64,000 bases of DNA from the NCBI GenBank assembly GCA_002711995.1, contig PASN01000004.1, positions 9,674 through 73,673 of the forward strand, in the 5' to 3' direction. The translations under genes were made by a program, and so were the position numbers. Source of the stretch: Halobacteriovoraceae bacterium (lineage in GTDB: Bacteria > Bdellovibrionota > Bacteriovoracia > Bacteriovoracales > Bacteriovoracaceae). Shown here one piece after another: positions 14,611 through 23,056 of the stretch. The notes under the pieces are model-generated. The model was not told where the DNA came from, searched no databases, and saw only the letters and a list, made by a program, of their open reading frames with translations. Every line of letters begins with the position of its first letter. The stretch's first letter is position 1.

Positions 14611-14634
14611 AAAGGTATACTTTCGTATACCTTT
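14611..14634. promoter_or_regulatory. Inverted repeat upstream of the truncated regulator
   Basis: AAAGGTATAC-TTTC-GTATACCTTT has perfect 10-bp arms. It lies 33 bp upstream of the remnant regulator's ATG and could be its old autoregulatory operator. The absence of a T-tract argues against a terminator. Confidence 0.45.
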
Positions 14635-14725
14635 GTTATACAACCATAAGTATTTACACATGTAATATTAGATACTCAAGGATCCTGATCTATAGGTGGA
14701 TTGGCCAATAAGTAGAATAAAAATA

Positions 14726-14746
14726 ATGCCCTCAACTTGAGGGCAT
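14726..14746 (-). terminator. Terminator of the kelch-protein gene
   Basis: Eight-bp stem (14726-14733 with 14739-14746) with a 5-nt loop, followed on the minus strand by ATTTTTATT. It lies 8 bp past the stop codon of the gene at 14754. Confidence 0.75.
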
Positions 14747-14753
14747 AATGCCT

Positions 14754-16613
14754 TTATTTAAATTTGAAAAGCTCGAAAGATTCTACTGGCATGTCAGAGT
14801 TGTTTTGGTATGAGTGTCCTCCAAGAACTCCTAAAGAGTTGTTGTATTTAACTACCTGGGAGAAGCCTTTCTCTTCTTTTAGATATCTTCCGGTGTGTTT
14901 CCATTTCTGAGTGTCAAAGTCATACTCGTAAATGTGAGAAACATATTCGTAGTTCCATCCTCCAAGCTTGAACATACCGCCAAAGATAAACGCTTTGTTA
15001 TTAAGTGTTCCAGCAGCAGGAGCAAAAGTGGCAAATGGAAGTGGTGTCATTTCTTTAAAAGTTTTAGTGACTGGATCAAATCTTGTAAAGTTGTCTAAAA
15101 GGCTGAAGTGGCTAGCTCCTTCGCTGATGCCTCCAGCAAGATAGATCATGCCGTCTTTTTCAAAAGCGGAGAACGCTCTTCTTTTTAGTGGCAGTTTTTC
15201 TTTTAAAGTTGTGAAGCTTTGAGTGTTAAAGTCAAACACATCGATTTCAGCGTGAAAAGTTCCATCATAGTCATTATCAAATTTAGGTGTCGCATCCCAG
15301 CCTCCAATTAAGTAGGCCTTTTCATTTACAGTAACAACAACATTGGAAGATCTGTTTCTAGGCATGTGACCTACAATCTCCCATGTCTGAGTGTGGATAT
15401 TAAATCTCTCAACAACACTTAAAGACTTCCACTTAGGATTGGTGCTCTCTTCATAGGCAAAGCCTCCAAAAGCGTAAATATAATCTCCATGAGCTGCTAG
15501 TTGAAAGCCGTGAGCTTTATGAAGTCTTGGAGCAGTGTTAAACCACCTCCCCTTTTCAATATCATAATAAGTCACTCTAGCTGTGAAAGACTCAGGTGGG
15601 TAAGTATGTTCCGCTCCTTGGTGCCCGCCCACAACATAGATCTTTCCTTTGTGCTCAATCGCTCCAAAAGATGATCTTGTGGTTCCTGGCATTGCAGACA
15701 TGTCTTTAAGACTGATTTTGCTTTCTCCAGATATTCTTGGAGCGTAGAAGCTTGTTCCTTTTTTAGAGATAAGAAGGTTTTCCTCTTCCTTCATATTGCT
15801 CCATGAAGCAAAGCTTTGAGAGTAGATGGAAAAGATTCCGTTTTCCAAACGATCACTTGTGTAGATAAGAGTGTTGTCGATATCAAAGCTTGGAGAAAAA
15901 TCTCTATCAGCGTTTGAGGTTACCTTTCTCACAGTCTTTTTAAGGAGGTCATAAACAAAGATGTCCCAGTTATCTTGATGTTTTTTTGTGTATGCCACAA
16001 ATCTTTCATCTTTTGACAGAGAGGGCGCCATCCCCTCATCGATCACTTCTTCAGTATTGTCTAGAAGATTTAAGATCACGATCTCTCTAAGCTGGTCTGT
16101 GTTTCTTTGGTAGATGACTTTTTCACCATCCATAAATGGAGCTGGAAAGAAGCCAGCAGAGCTTGTTAACACTTGGGGTTTAACATTATAGTGCTTATAT
16201 CCTTCAATCAAAGTTGGAGAAACGCTCTTTCTTATGCTTCCAAGATCGTATTTTACGATTTTATTTTGGCCATCAATATACTTTGAAAAGAAAACGACAT
16301 TGTTGTTCTTGGCAAATCTTGGCTGTAATTGAAATCCTTGATCGCCAAAGACTTCTTTTTTGTCACTGGATTTAATCACTAGTCTTAAGTCTCTGGCACC
16401 GGTGCCTTCCACAAATGCAATTGTTTGTCCGTCAGTGGAGATGGCCGGGTATAAATGCCACTTCTTCCCAGAGGTTTCTAATTTGGTGTTTTTAAAATCA
16501 GAACTTGATCCAACATGTCTTCCATCAGGGCCTTCAACAAGAAACACCATCTTCTGATCTGCGTGAGCGCTAAGCGTGGAGACCAAAATGGTTAAAATCA
16601 TTAGAAATTTCAA
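14754..16613 (-). CDS. Exported TolB-like plus kelch beta-propeller protein
   Basis: A 619-residue exported protein made of two propellers. The signal peptide ends in SAHA (about residue 17). Residues about 20-290 carry TolB/WD40-like PD40 blades (ISTDGQTIAFVEG, PSLSKDERFVAYTKK, PSFDIDNTLIYTSDR). Residues about 310-615 carry kelch repeats with the GG doublet followed by Tyr/Trp (YVVGGHQG, YAFGGFAYE, YLIGGWDAT, YLAGGISEG, FIFGGMFKLGG, GVLGGHS). Propellers bind proteins or glycans; no enzyme motif is visible. TTG 16613 is chosen as start because AGGAGG lies 4 bp upstream and it places the signal peptide at the N-terminus. A terminator follows. Function is unknown. Confidence 0.8.
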   Translation of the reverse strand: MKFLMILTILVSTLSAHADQKMVFLVEGPDGRHVGSSSDFKNTKLETSGKKWHLYPAISTDGQTIAFVEGTGARDLRLVIKSSDKKEVFGDQGFQLQPRFAKNNNVVFFSKYIDGQNKIVKYDLGSIRKSVSPTLIEGYKHYNVKPQVLTSSAGFFPAPFMDGEKVIYQRNTDQLREIVILNLLDNTEEVIDEGMAPSLSKDERFVAYTKKHQDNWDIFVYDLLKKTVRKVTSNADRDFSPSFDIDNTLIYTSDRLENGIFSIYSQSFASWSNMKEEENLLISKKGTSFYAPRISGESKISLKDMSAMPGTTRSSFGAIEHKGKIYVVGGHQGAEHTYPPESFTARVTYYDIEKGRWFNTAPRLHKAHGFQLAAHGDYIYAFGGFAYEESTNPKWKSLSVVERFNIHTQTWEIVGHMPRNRSSNVVVTVNEKAYLIGGWDATPKFDNDYDGTFHAEIDVFDFNTQSFTTLKEKLPLKRRAFSAFEKDGMIYLAGGISEGASHFSLLDNFTRFDPVTKTFKEMTPLPFATFAPAAGTLNNKAFIFGGMFKLGGWNYEYVSHIYEYDFDTQKWKHTGRYLKEEKGFSQVVKYNNSLGVLGGHSYQNNSDMPVESFELFKFK

Positions 16614-16713
16614 AGTTCCTCCTATTTTTCTATTTATTTTTATCTCAAAGTAACCGACCATGTTTCATAGGTCAAACAAGAGTTTGATCACCACAACTAT
16701 TTCGAGGTGAATA

Positions 16714-16866
16714 ATGGTCGCAAGAGGTAAAAGCCTGCCAAAAATTATCGAGATTGAAAACAAAATGGTCGAGATCAAGGCCCTTTTAAAGCAAAAACGT
16801 CCAAGACTCTCAGAAGAAGAGATAGAAGAGCTAGTTGTTTATCTATTGAATCAAAACTTTGTTTAG
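16714..16866 (+). CDS. 50-residue basic helical protein
   Basis: ATG 16714 follows GAGGTG at good spacing and opens a 50-codon frame. The product is helical and charged: SLPKIIEIENKMVEIKALLKQKRPRLSEEEIEELVVYLL, read in parts, with heptad-like Ile/Leu spacing that suggests a short coiled coil. No family is recognised. It diverges from the kelch-protein gene. Confidence 0.5.
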   Translation: MVARGKSLPKIIEIENKMVEIKALLKQKRPRLSEEEIEELVVYLLNQNFV

Positions 16867-17000
16867 TACTTAAGATTTCCTAAACTAAGAGCTACCAGTA
16901 AGGTTTTCCCTAAGTTGGTCTCACTGACCAAGATAAAAGTCTTTGCACGTGCAATGATGGATAAAACTTGGCCAATGAAGGCTCCCACTTAGGAGGAAAT

Positions 17001-17258
17001 ATGCTTACAAAAGTAGGAAAACTAAAAACCGCAGAAGAAAACGGTCCAATCATTCTAGAAAATGCTGAAGGCAAAAACTATGAAGTTAATTCTGTGATCG
17101 CCTTTGTTTGGGGCAAGCTGGATGGCGCGACTACTGACGACAAGATCTCAGAAGAGCTTTCCACTATTGCTCAAATTGAAAATAAAGAAGCTCAAAACGT
17201 TGTAACTGAAGCTATTAAAGCTCTTCAGGACGTTGAGCTAGTTGAGGCCCAGGCCTAG
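17001..17258 (+). CDS. PqqD-like small protein (possible RiPP recognition element)
   Basis: An 85-residue protein. After a short N-terminus the pattern NSVIAFVWGKLDGATTDDKISEEL and a C-terminal helix AIKALQDVELVE match the PqqD fold, a three-helix winged-helix domain that binds leader peptides in peptide-modification pathways. The start at 17001 is set by AGGAGG 5 bp upstream. No radical SAM enzyme or precursor peptide is found nearby, so it is an orphan or serves a distant pathway. It overlaps the convergent HIT gene by 21 bp. An unrelated winged-helix protein is the alternative. Confidence 0.6.
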   Translation: MLTKVGKLKTAEENGPIILENAEGKNYEVNSVIAFVWGKLDGATTDDKISEELSTIAQIENKEAQNVVTEAIKALQDVELVEAQA

Positions 17259-17645
17259 CTTTTGCTTCCAAAAGCCGGCCCTCTGCTCGTCAAATTCATT
17301 GATGGGTGGATGGCCAAAGGTCGCTCCAGGCCATGCTCTATCATTTTTATATCTAGCTATTACGTGAATATGCAGTTGAGGGACCTGATTTCCAAGACTT
17401 GCAACATTTATCTTGTCCGGTTTAACCTCATCCCTTAGCAGTTTAGAGATCTTATTAACCTCTTTCATCAGCTGAAGCTGATCTTCTTCTTCCAAATCAA
17501 TTAGTTCTTCAATCCCCTCTCTTTTAGGAATAAGAAGAAGCCAATCCAAATCACCATCGAAATTTAGCCTTACTTGGCATAAATCCAAGTCACAAATGTA
17601 CACTGAACTGTCTTCAAGTCGCGGATGAAGCGTAAACTTGGCCAT
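17238..17645 (-). CDS. HIT-family hydrolase
   Basis: A 135-residue HIT-domain protein. The signature reads QVPQLHIHVIARY, where the first His of the HxHxH triad is Gln as in a known proteobacterial subgroup with the same WPG segment near the C-terminus. HIT proteins hydrolyse or transfer nucleotidyl groups through a His intermediate. The start at 17645 follows AAGGAAAGC; the longer frame to 17687 adds 14 residues without support. It is convergent with the PqqD-like gene. Substrate is unknown. Confidence 0.85.
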   Translation of the reverse strand: MAKFTLHPRLEDSSVYICDLDLCQVRLNFDGDLDWLLLIPKREGIEELIDLEEEDQLQLMKEVNKISKLLRDEVKPDKINVASLGNQVPQLHIHVIARYKNDRAWPGATFGHPPINEFDEQRAGFWKQKLGLGLN

Positions 17646-17729
17646 AATGCTTTCCTTAGTAAGTTGATTATATTGGTATTCTACCACTATCCGAGTGAAA
17701 CAGAAGAATTTTTAGACAAAACATTTTTG

Positions 17730-17766
17730 GTTTGATATATCAAACAGCGGTTGCGCTTACTATACT
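17730..17766 (+). promoter_or_regulatory. Palindrome at the -35 region and -10 box of the porin operon
   Basis: GTTTGATATATCAAAC (17730-17745) is a perfect 16-bp palindrome. TATACT at 17761-17766 is a good -10 box, which puts the palindrome near -35. It is a likely operator. The spacing (TTGAT-N2-ATCAA) does not match the FNR box (N4). Confidence 0.5.
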
Positions 17767-17789
17767 AGGCACTAAAACAAGGAGATAAA

Positions 17790-19001
17790 GTGAAATTAGC
17801 AGTAGTTTTAGGGCTTTTGGCCCCTTTAGCATTTGCTCAACTGAGCAACGAAGAACTTGAAAGAAGAATCAACATTCTTTCTGAAGAGATTACCAATCTC
17901 AAGGCCCATCAAATGGGCACATCTAAGAACGAGTCTGTTTACGGACTTGGAAACTCGGCCTCAAAGGTTTACTTCATCCCAGAAGGGATCTCTATAGGCT
18001 CTTATGGTGAAATTGTCTACACAAGACCTGACAGTGAAAATGAGAGTGGAGACACGGTTCAAACTGATCCAACCGCCGAAGCTTTAAGATTCATTATCTA
18101 TTTAGGTTACAAGTTTAATGACAAGTGGGTATTCAACTCCGAGCTTGAGATTGAGCACGTAAATGAAGTCTACAACGAGTTCATGTATTTGGATTACTTG
18201 CATTCAGATGAGTTAAATGCTCGTTTTGGTTTAATGCTTCTTCCAGTAGGTTTCTTGAACGAGCTTCACGAGCCTACTCTATTCCCATCAGTTAAAAGAC
18301 CTCTAACAGAGAAGTACATCATTCCTACCACTTGGAGAGAGATTGGAGCTGGTGTGTTTGGTTCTGTTGGAAATATCGACTACAAAGCTTACCTTTTAAA
18401 TGGTGGTGACGCTGACGGCCTATCACCTGAGAAAGGATTTAGAGGAGCGCGTAAAAAAGGTGGAGCTGACGGTAAAAAGAACGCATCCACTGCCGCTGTA
18501 GTTGGTAGAGTTGATTACAACTTCAATACTCAAACTTCTATTGGAGCTTCTTTGTACACTGGTGACGCTTCAAGTGAAGGATCTGAGGATATCGGAACGA
18601 CTCTTTACGATGTTCACGCACAATACGGGTATAAAGGCCTAAGACTAAGATTTCTTTATTCTGAGATGAGCTATGACAATGTGGATGAGTTTAACGCTCT
18701 AAACTCAGAGACGCTTCAAGAGAAGATTAGAGGCGGATATGTTGAGGCCCTATACAATGTGTGGGCAGGAAAGAAAGACGCTTCCCTATCTCCATTTGTA
18801 AGGTATGAGAGAATCAACCTTAACGCTGAAGGCAGTGACGCTTTTGTGGCAGATGGCGCAAATGACTTTTACAGTTATACAGTTGGGGTTGCCTATTCAC
18901 CTCTTCCGCGTTTAGTATTTAAGGCGGATTACGCCATGATCAGCAACCAAGCTGAAACAGGTGTTAACGAATTCAATCTAGGAATGGGATTTAACTTTTA
19001 A
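17790..19001 (+). CDS. Outer-membrane porin-like beta-barrel
   Basis: A 403-residue outer-membrane protein. The signal peptide ends in AFA (about residue 16). A short coiled-coil stretch follows (NEELERRINILSEEITNLK), as in porins that begin with an S-layer-like or trimerising helix. The rest alternates aromatic and polar strands typical of a 16-strand barrel and ends in Phe (LGMGFNF), the outer-membrane insertion signal. GTG start after GGAG. Its stop overlaps the ATG of the FMN-binding gene by one base, so it heads a three-gene operon. It probably imports small solutes or metal complexes used by its partners; the substrate is inferred. Confidence 0.75.
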   Translation: MKLAVVLGLLAPLAFAQLSNEELERRINILSEEITNLKAHQMGTSKNESVYGLGNSASKVYFIPEGISIGSYGEIVYTRPDSENESGDTVQTDPTAEALRFIIYLGYKFNDKWVFNSELEIEHVNEVYNEFMYLDYLHSDELNARFGLMLLPVGFLNELHEPTLFPSVKRPLTEKYIIPTTWREIGAGVFGSVGNIDYKAYLLNGGDADGLSPEKGFRGARKKGGADGKKNASTAAVVGRVDYNFNTQTSIGASLYTGDASSEGSEDIGTTLYDVHAQYGYKGLRLRFLYSEMSYDNVDEFNALNSETLQEKIRGGYVEALYNVWAGKKDASLSPFVRYERINLNAEGSDAFVADGANDFYSYTVGVAYSPLPRLVFKADYAMISNQAETGVNEFNLGMGFNF

Positions 19002-19498
19002 TGAAGCTAGTTTTAGCCTTTTTAATATTTAACATATCCAATGCGACGGCCAATGAAACTTTTCAGGCCGTCCTTTCTAAAATGTATCCTGACTGCAAGT
19101 TGAAAAAAGAAATACTCTTTCTTACTTCCGCACAGCTAAAACAGATCAAGGGACTTTCCAAGTCTTCTGTGAAGTCAAAGCTTGCAAACCGGTTTAAAAC
19201 TTGCAGCGGATCATATGTTTACGTGGACAGCCATATCGTAAGAACACTTAATCAGACTGTTGTCGCCGAAGTAACTAGCGACAACAAGGTTAAAATGTTC
19301 ACTGTCAGCGCGTTTCTTGAGCCTAAAGAGTACAAAGCTCCAAAGAAGTGGCTTGGACAGCTTTTTAACAAGAAGCTTCCAGAACTAGAGCTTAACACTA
19401 AAATTGACGGATTAAGCGGGGCCACTCTTACCGCCAAGGCCAATGTTGGAGCTGCCAAGAAGATCCTTGCCATGCACCAGGTGCTAAGCGGTGAGTAA
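19001..19498 (+). CDS. Exported FMN-binding-domain protein
   Basis: A 165-residue exported protein. The signal peptide ends near residue 17 (ATA-N). The C-terminal half is an FMN_bind-type domain with the flavinylation site SGAT at 139-142 (GLSGATLTA), where ApbE-like enzymes attach FMN to the Thr, as in RnfG and NqrC. The first half has no known motif. The flavin would carry electrons in the periplasm. It overlaps both neighbours by 1 and 8 bp. With the porin and the His-rich membrane protein it forms a unit that could move electrons across the membrane. No ApbE or quinone pump gene lies here. Confidence 0.75.
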   Translation: MKLVLAFLIFNISNATANETFQAVLSKMYPDCKLKKEILFLTSAQLKQIKGLSKSSVKSKLANRFKTCSGSYVYVDSHIVRTLNQTVVAEVTSDNKVKMFTVSAFLEPKEYKAPKKWLGQLFNKKLPELELNTKIDGLSGATLTAKANVGAAKKILAMHQVLSGE

Positions 19499-19895
19499 GA
19501 TCTATCGCTTCACTCATCTCGCCGCCTATCTCACCATTGCTCATGGGATTATCTATTTTATTGTAAAGTACTATATGCAGGTTGAATCCCCCTATGGTTT
19601 AAGGCCTCACTGGAGTCAGGGAATTGCCCAGGGAGCGCATATACTTTTATCTCCCCTATTTATTTTTGCTTTGGGAATTCTTTGGAAAGATCATATTCTT
19701 GTTAAATTTAAGAAATCCAATAGAAAGCGCATCAGCGGAATTGGACTTGTTGCGATCTGTCTTGTCATGATCGTTTCTGGACTTGGTATACAAATCTTCT
19801 ACCAAGAAGGAATTAAAGAGTTTCAAACATGGGCGCACCTAGGAAGCAGCGGCGCATTTATTCTCTTCTACATTGTTCACCACATAAAAAAATAA
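19491..19895 (+). CDS. Four-helix membrane protein with candidate haem ligands
   Basis: A 134-residue protein with four transmembrane helices near 6-28, 45-65, 82-104 and 112-131. Histidines at 9, 18, 50, 116, 130 and 131 lie in or near helix ends, in the style of DUF4405/cytochrome b-like proteins. GTG 19491 overlaps the end of the FMN-binding gene. It may pass electrons from the quinone pool to the periplasmic flavoprotein. Haem binding is inference from His positions. No homology is claimed beyond the general fold type. Confidence 0.55.
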   Translation: MSKIYRFTHLAAYLTIAHGIIYFIVKYYMQVESPYGLRPHWSQGIAQGAHILLSPLFIFALGILWKDHILVKFKKSNRKRISGIGLVAICLVMIVSGLGIQIFYQEGIKEFQTWAHLGSSGAFILFYIVHHIKK

Positions 19896-19956
19896 TCAAA
19901 GCTATTTTTATCCTCAACTTTTAAACCATGGAATTTTTGGTGCTATACATGCCTCT

Positions 19957-21084
19957 ATGGAAAGTACCCTTGGAGACGCTCCAACACATTTGCTCATAGT
20001 CTCACTAAGCGCGCTCTTTGTAATTGTGGTGCTTCGCTATGTGATCCTAAGACTCATCTACTTTATCTCAAAATCCAGCAAAGTGAACCAGCTCTCATTT
20101 GAAGCGCTGAGGGAGCACTACTTTCCATCGTTGTACGTGTTTTTAGGACTCTTTATTTATGATGTTGCGGCATTCGCCTTCGAGCTTGAAGTTTATGAGA
20201 ATCTCTTTAACACTGCGGTTCTTTTATCTTTTACCTGGGTTATGGCAAAGACCGTTAAGTTTGTGTCACTGGTAATTTACACAAAGTACGACTACCAGAT
20301 TGCAGGCGACAACATTAAAGAGCGAAAGATTCACACCCAAGCTCTTTTTTTAGAGAAGATACTAGTGGTGGTAGTTTGGGTGTTGGGACTTGCATTTGCT
20401 CTTCTTACCATAGAACAAGTTAAGGGCATGGGAACGAAGCTTTTGGCCTCCGCAGGGGTTTTATCGGTGGTTGTGGGTTTTGCTGCACAAAAGGGCCTTG
20501 CCAATTTGATCGCAGGGTTTCAAATAGCCTTCACTCAACCAATCAGAATAGATGATGTTGTGATAGTTGAAGGAGAATGGGGAAGAATTGAAGAGATTAC
20601 CTTAACCTATGTCGTGGTAAAAACCTGGGATTGGAGAAGACTTGTTCTGCCTGTAACCTATTTTACACAACAGCCTTTTCAAAACTGGACAAGAAGCAGC
20701 TCGGATCGTTTAGGCTCCATCACGTTTTGGGCCGACTACAACCTGGATGTCTCAAAGCTTCGTGAAGTTCTAGACGATATCATAAGAGACTCTGAGCTCT
20801 TTAATGGTCACTTTTGGAACCTTCAGGTGGTTGATGCCAATGAGCGCGCCATGCAGCTTAGAATACTCGTTACCGCAGAAAGCGCTCAGGTGGACTGGGA
20901 TCTAAGATGTGAAATCAGGGAAAAGGTCTTGCAGCACATTAGAGAAACTCAGCCTGAAGCTCTTCCAACCATTAGATTTGAAGCGTCTAAAGACGGTATC
21001 CAAAGTTTAGAAGAAGATCAGTTTGCTCGTAATCACCAAAATTCGCATAGTAAAACTGAGCGCCCAGAATCAAATGCTCAATAG
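19957..21084 (+). CDS. MscS-family mechanosensitive channel
   Basis: A 375-residue membrane protein. Three or four N-terminal helices (about 10-185) end in the MscS pore helix GVLSVVVGFAAQKGLANLIAGFQIAFTQPIRIDD, read in parts at about 165-200. The beta domain (VEGEWGRIEEITLTYVVVKTWDWRRLVLP) and the C-terminal alpha/beta domain follow. These channels release solutes on hypo-osmotic shock. The last 98 bp overlap the opposite-strand beta-barrel gene, and the hydrophilic tail (NHQNSHSKTERPESNAQ) may be a recent extension into it. Confidence 0.9.
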   Translation: MESTLGDAPTHLLIVSLSALFVIVVLRYVILRLIYFISKSSKVNQLSFEALREHYFPSLYVFLGLFIYDVAAFAFELEVYENLFNTAVLLSFTWVMAKTVKFVSLVIYTKYDYQIAGDNIKERKIHTQALFLEKILVVVVWVLGLAFALLTIEQVKGMGTKLLASAGVLSVVVGFAAQKGLANLIAGFQIAFTQPIRIDDVVIVEGEWGRIEEITLTYVVVKTWDWRRLVLPVTYFTQQPFQNWTRSSSDRLGSITFWADYNLDVSKLREVLDDIIRDSELFNGHFWNLQVVDANERAMQLRILVTAESAQVDWDLRCEIREKVLQHIRETQPEALPTIRFEASKDGIQSLEEDQFARNHQNSHSKTERPESNAQ

Positions 21085-21511
21085 GCAAATCATAAGCAAC
21101 AGCAAGATAAGGAGTTGCAAAGAGACTGGAGCTATCGTCTTCAGTGTTGTCGGTATAATTGATGTCTTGCTTGATTCGAGTAAAGGACGCCCCCGACCCA
21201 AGCCTTAGACCCTTTAGTGGAGAATAAAAAGGTCCAACTCTTAGGGATTGATTATTGATGCTCACGTCTTCGGCCTCTTTGCTGTAGATATTAATGTCTT
21301 CAGCGGTGGTGGTGGCGTTTCCATAAACTAAGTTCCACCCATAGACATTGGTAAAATACAATTCCGTTGAAGCGTTCAGCCCAAAGCCGTCAGTTTCCTC
21401 ACCGTCCACACTCAAAGAGCTGGTTCCAAACTGAATGGTAAAATTAACAAGCTTGGTGTCGGCCAACGCGTTTAAAGAAAATAAAAGTAAGGCAGCTAAG
21501 ATTTTTTTCAT
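20987..21511 (-). CDS. Small outer-membrane beta-barrel
   Basis: A 174-residue exported protein. The signal peptide ends in NALA (about residue 17). Alternating polar/hydrophobic strands run to the C-terminal Leu (LLLNFGYRL), as in eight-stranded barrels of the OmpA/OmpW size class. No ligand or family is recognised. The ATG at 21511 is used so the signal peptide sits at the N-terminus; the open frame continues 10 codons further upstream. It overlaps the 3' end of mscS by 98 bp in antisense. Confidence 0.6.
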   Translation of the reverse strand: MKKILAALLLFSLNALADTKLVNFTIQFGTSSLSVDGEETDGFGLNASTELYFTNVYGWNLVYGNATTTAEDINIYSKEAEDVSINNQSLRVGPFYSPLKGLRLGSGASFTRIKQDINYTDNTEDDSSSLFATPYLAVAYDLPIEHLILGAQFYYANFGDYEQTDLLLNFGYRL

Positions 21512-21660
21512 GGGCAATCTATATTCAAGAATCGCGCACATAAAAACGGTACCCGTTTTAGTTGGTAATTTGTTTTCAGCATAAGTTTTTGAAATGTCGT
21601 AAAGCTCGATCTAAAAGGCCTGACGCAAATCACTACCCCGAGCGAGAGCTTCTTTATATA

Positions 21661-23007
21661 ATGTTCGACATGCTAAAAGACACTAAAAAATACTCGGTCA
21701 TAGATATCGAAACCACAGGTGGAAGCGCCAGAGCAAACAAAATCATAGAGATTGCCATTATAAACTTAGACGGCGATGAGATCGTGGACAGCTGGTCCAC
21801 TCTTATATATCCAGAAAGAAGAATTCCTCCTCAGATCTCATACCTTACAGGCATTACTGAAGACATGGTGGCGTCGGCCCCAAAGTTTTACGAAGTTGCC
21901 AAAAAGATTGTTGAGATGACTGAAGGACGAACCTTTGTCGCCCACAATGTGCACTTTGACTACAGCTTCGTTCAAAATGAGTTTAGAGAATTGGGCTACA
22001 CCTTCAAGCGAGATCTTCTTTGCACAGTTAGACTTTCTAGAAAGATTCTTCCAGGACTTGCGTCCTACTCTCTTGGAAAGCTTTGCAAAGATGTTGGGAT
22101 CGAGCTTCCTGCAAAAGAGCGTCACCGGGCAATGGGTGACGCCAAGGCCACTGCTACTTTGTTTCAAATGATTCAAGATAAAAACAGTGACGAATTTAAG
22201 GCCATCTACAACAAGCTAAACGCCAAAGTGAACTTTCCTCCATTCTTTGAAGAAAATGACTATGACGAGCTTCCCAATCGTCCAGGAGTCTACTACCTCT
22301 GGGACAAGCGCGGAAAGCTTCTCTATATAGGAAAGGCCAAGGATATTAAAAAGCGAGTGCGCCAGCACTTTATGGTAAAAACATCCAAGACAAAAGAGTT
22401 TGAGTTTAAAAATGGCATGGCAAACATTAGCTTTCAGGAAACCGGGAATGAGTTGGCCGCCTTACTGCTGGAGGCCAGTGAAATTAAAAACCGCTCCCCC
22501 ATGTTTAATAGAGCGCTAAGAAGAAAATATTTTCCATGGTCAGTGATTCCCTATGAAACTAAAGAGGGTGTTCTTGAGTTTCGATGCGCAAAGATTAAAG
22601 ATCCTGACTACCCTATTAGATGCGGCTCAAGAAGAAGCGCGGACGCAACGATTAACAGGCTCTATAAAAAGGCCTTTGGGATTGAGTTTGATCTGCATTT
22701 TGAAAACAATATAAAACTCATGCAAAAGACTCTAGGTGTGGATAACTTCAATAAAGAGCTTAGAAAGAAGTACGAAGAGCTTACCTTTGACGAAGAATCC
22801 TTCCAGATCAAGCTTCCAGGAAGAAACAAAAAAGAATGGTGCTTTATAAGAAGGTATGAGTCTGGCGAGATGCATTTGGTTTATCAAAAGGATGGAGAGG
22901 TGGTTGAGAAGTTTGAAATTGAGGAGACCCCCGACTTAGTCCAAATAACCCTTCACTATCTTAGAAAAAAAGAGCTCAAAACCATTCCCCTGGACGAGAG
23001 CGCATAA
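21661..23007 (+). CDS. DEDDh exonuclease fused to GIY-YIG nuclease domain
   Basis: A 448-residue fusion. Residues about 10-175 form a DnaQ-like 3'-5' exonuclease: Exo I with D15 and E17 (IDIETTG), Exo II around VAHNVHFD, Exo III with ERHRAMGDA (His-Asp pair). Residues about 200-300 hold a UvrC/Cho-type GIY-YIG domain (RPGVYYLWDKRGKLLYIGKAKDIKKRV, read in parts). The C-terminal 150 residues show no known fold. Such fusions occur in several phyla and are linked to DNA repair. ATG 21661 is the first ATG just before the Exo domain; the open frame reaches back to 21562 without a ribosome-binding site. A terminator follows. Confidence 0.85.
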   Translation: MFDMLKDTKKYSVIDIETTGGSARANKIIEIAIINLDGDEIVDSWSTLIYPERRIPPQISYLTGITEDMVASAPKFYEVAKKIVEMTEGRTFVAHNVHFDYSFVQNEFRELGYTFKRDLLCTVRLSRKILPGLASYSLGKLCKDVGIELPAKERHRAMGDAKATATLFQMIQDKNSDEFKAIYNKLNAKVNFPPFFEENDYDELPNRPGVYYLWDKRGKLLYIGKAKDIKKRVRQHFMVKTSKTKEFEFKNGMANISFQETGNELAALLLEASEIKNRSPMFNRALRRKYFPWSVIPYETKEGVLEFRCAKIKDPDYPIRCGSRRSADATINRLYKKAFGIEFDLHFENNIKLMQKTLGVDNFNKELRKKYEELTFDEESFQIKLPGRNKKEWCFIRRYESGEMHLVYQKDGEVVEKFEIEETPDLVQITLHYLRKKELKTIPLDESA

Positions 23008-23036
23008 AAAAGGGAGACATATTGTCTCCCCTTTTT
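23006..23036. terminator. Bidirectional terminator
   Basis: Eight-bp stem (23012-23019 with 23023-23030) and 3-nt loop, with T-tracts on both strands. It lies between the convergent exonuclease and GYD-repeat genes. Confidence 0.9.
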
Positions 23037-23056
23037 AGATTTTGCTTTAAATCGAT

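Noticed and set aside
17730-17745. FNR-type operator
   Set aside because: The palindrome has TTGAT and ATCAA, but with a 2-bp spacer instead of the 4 bp needed for FNR/CRP-type dimers.
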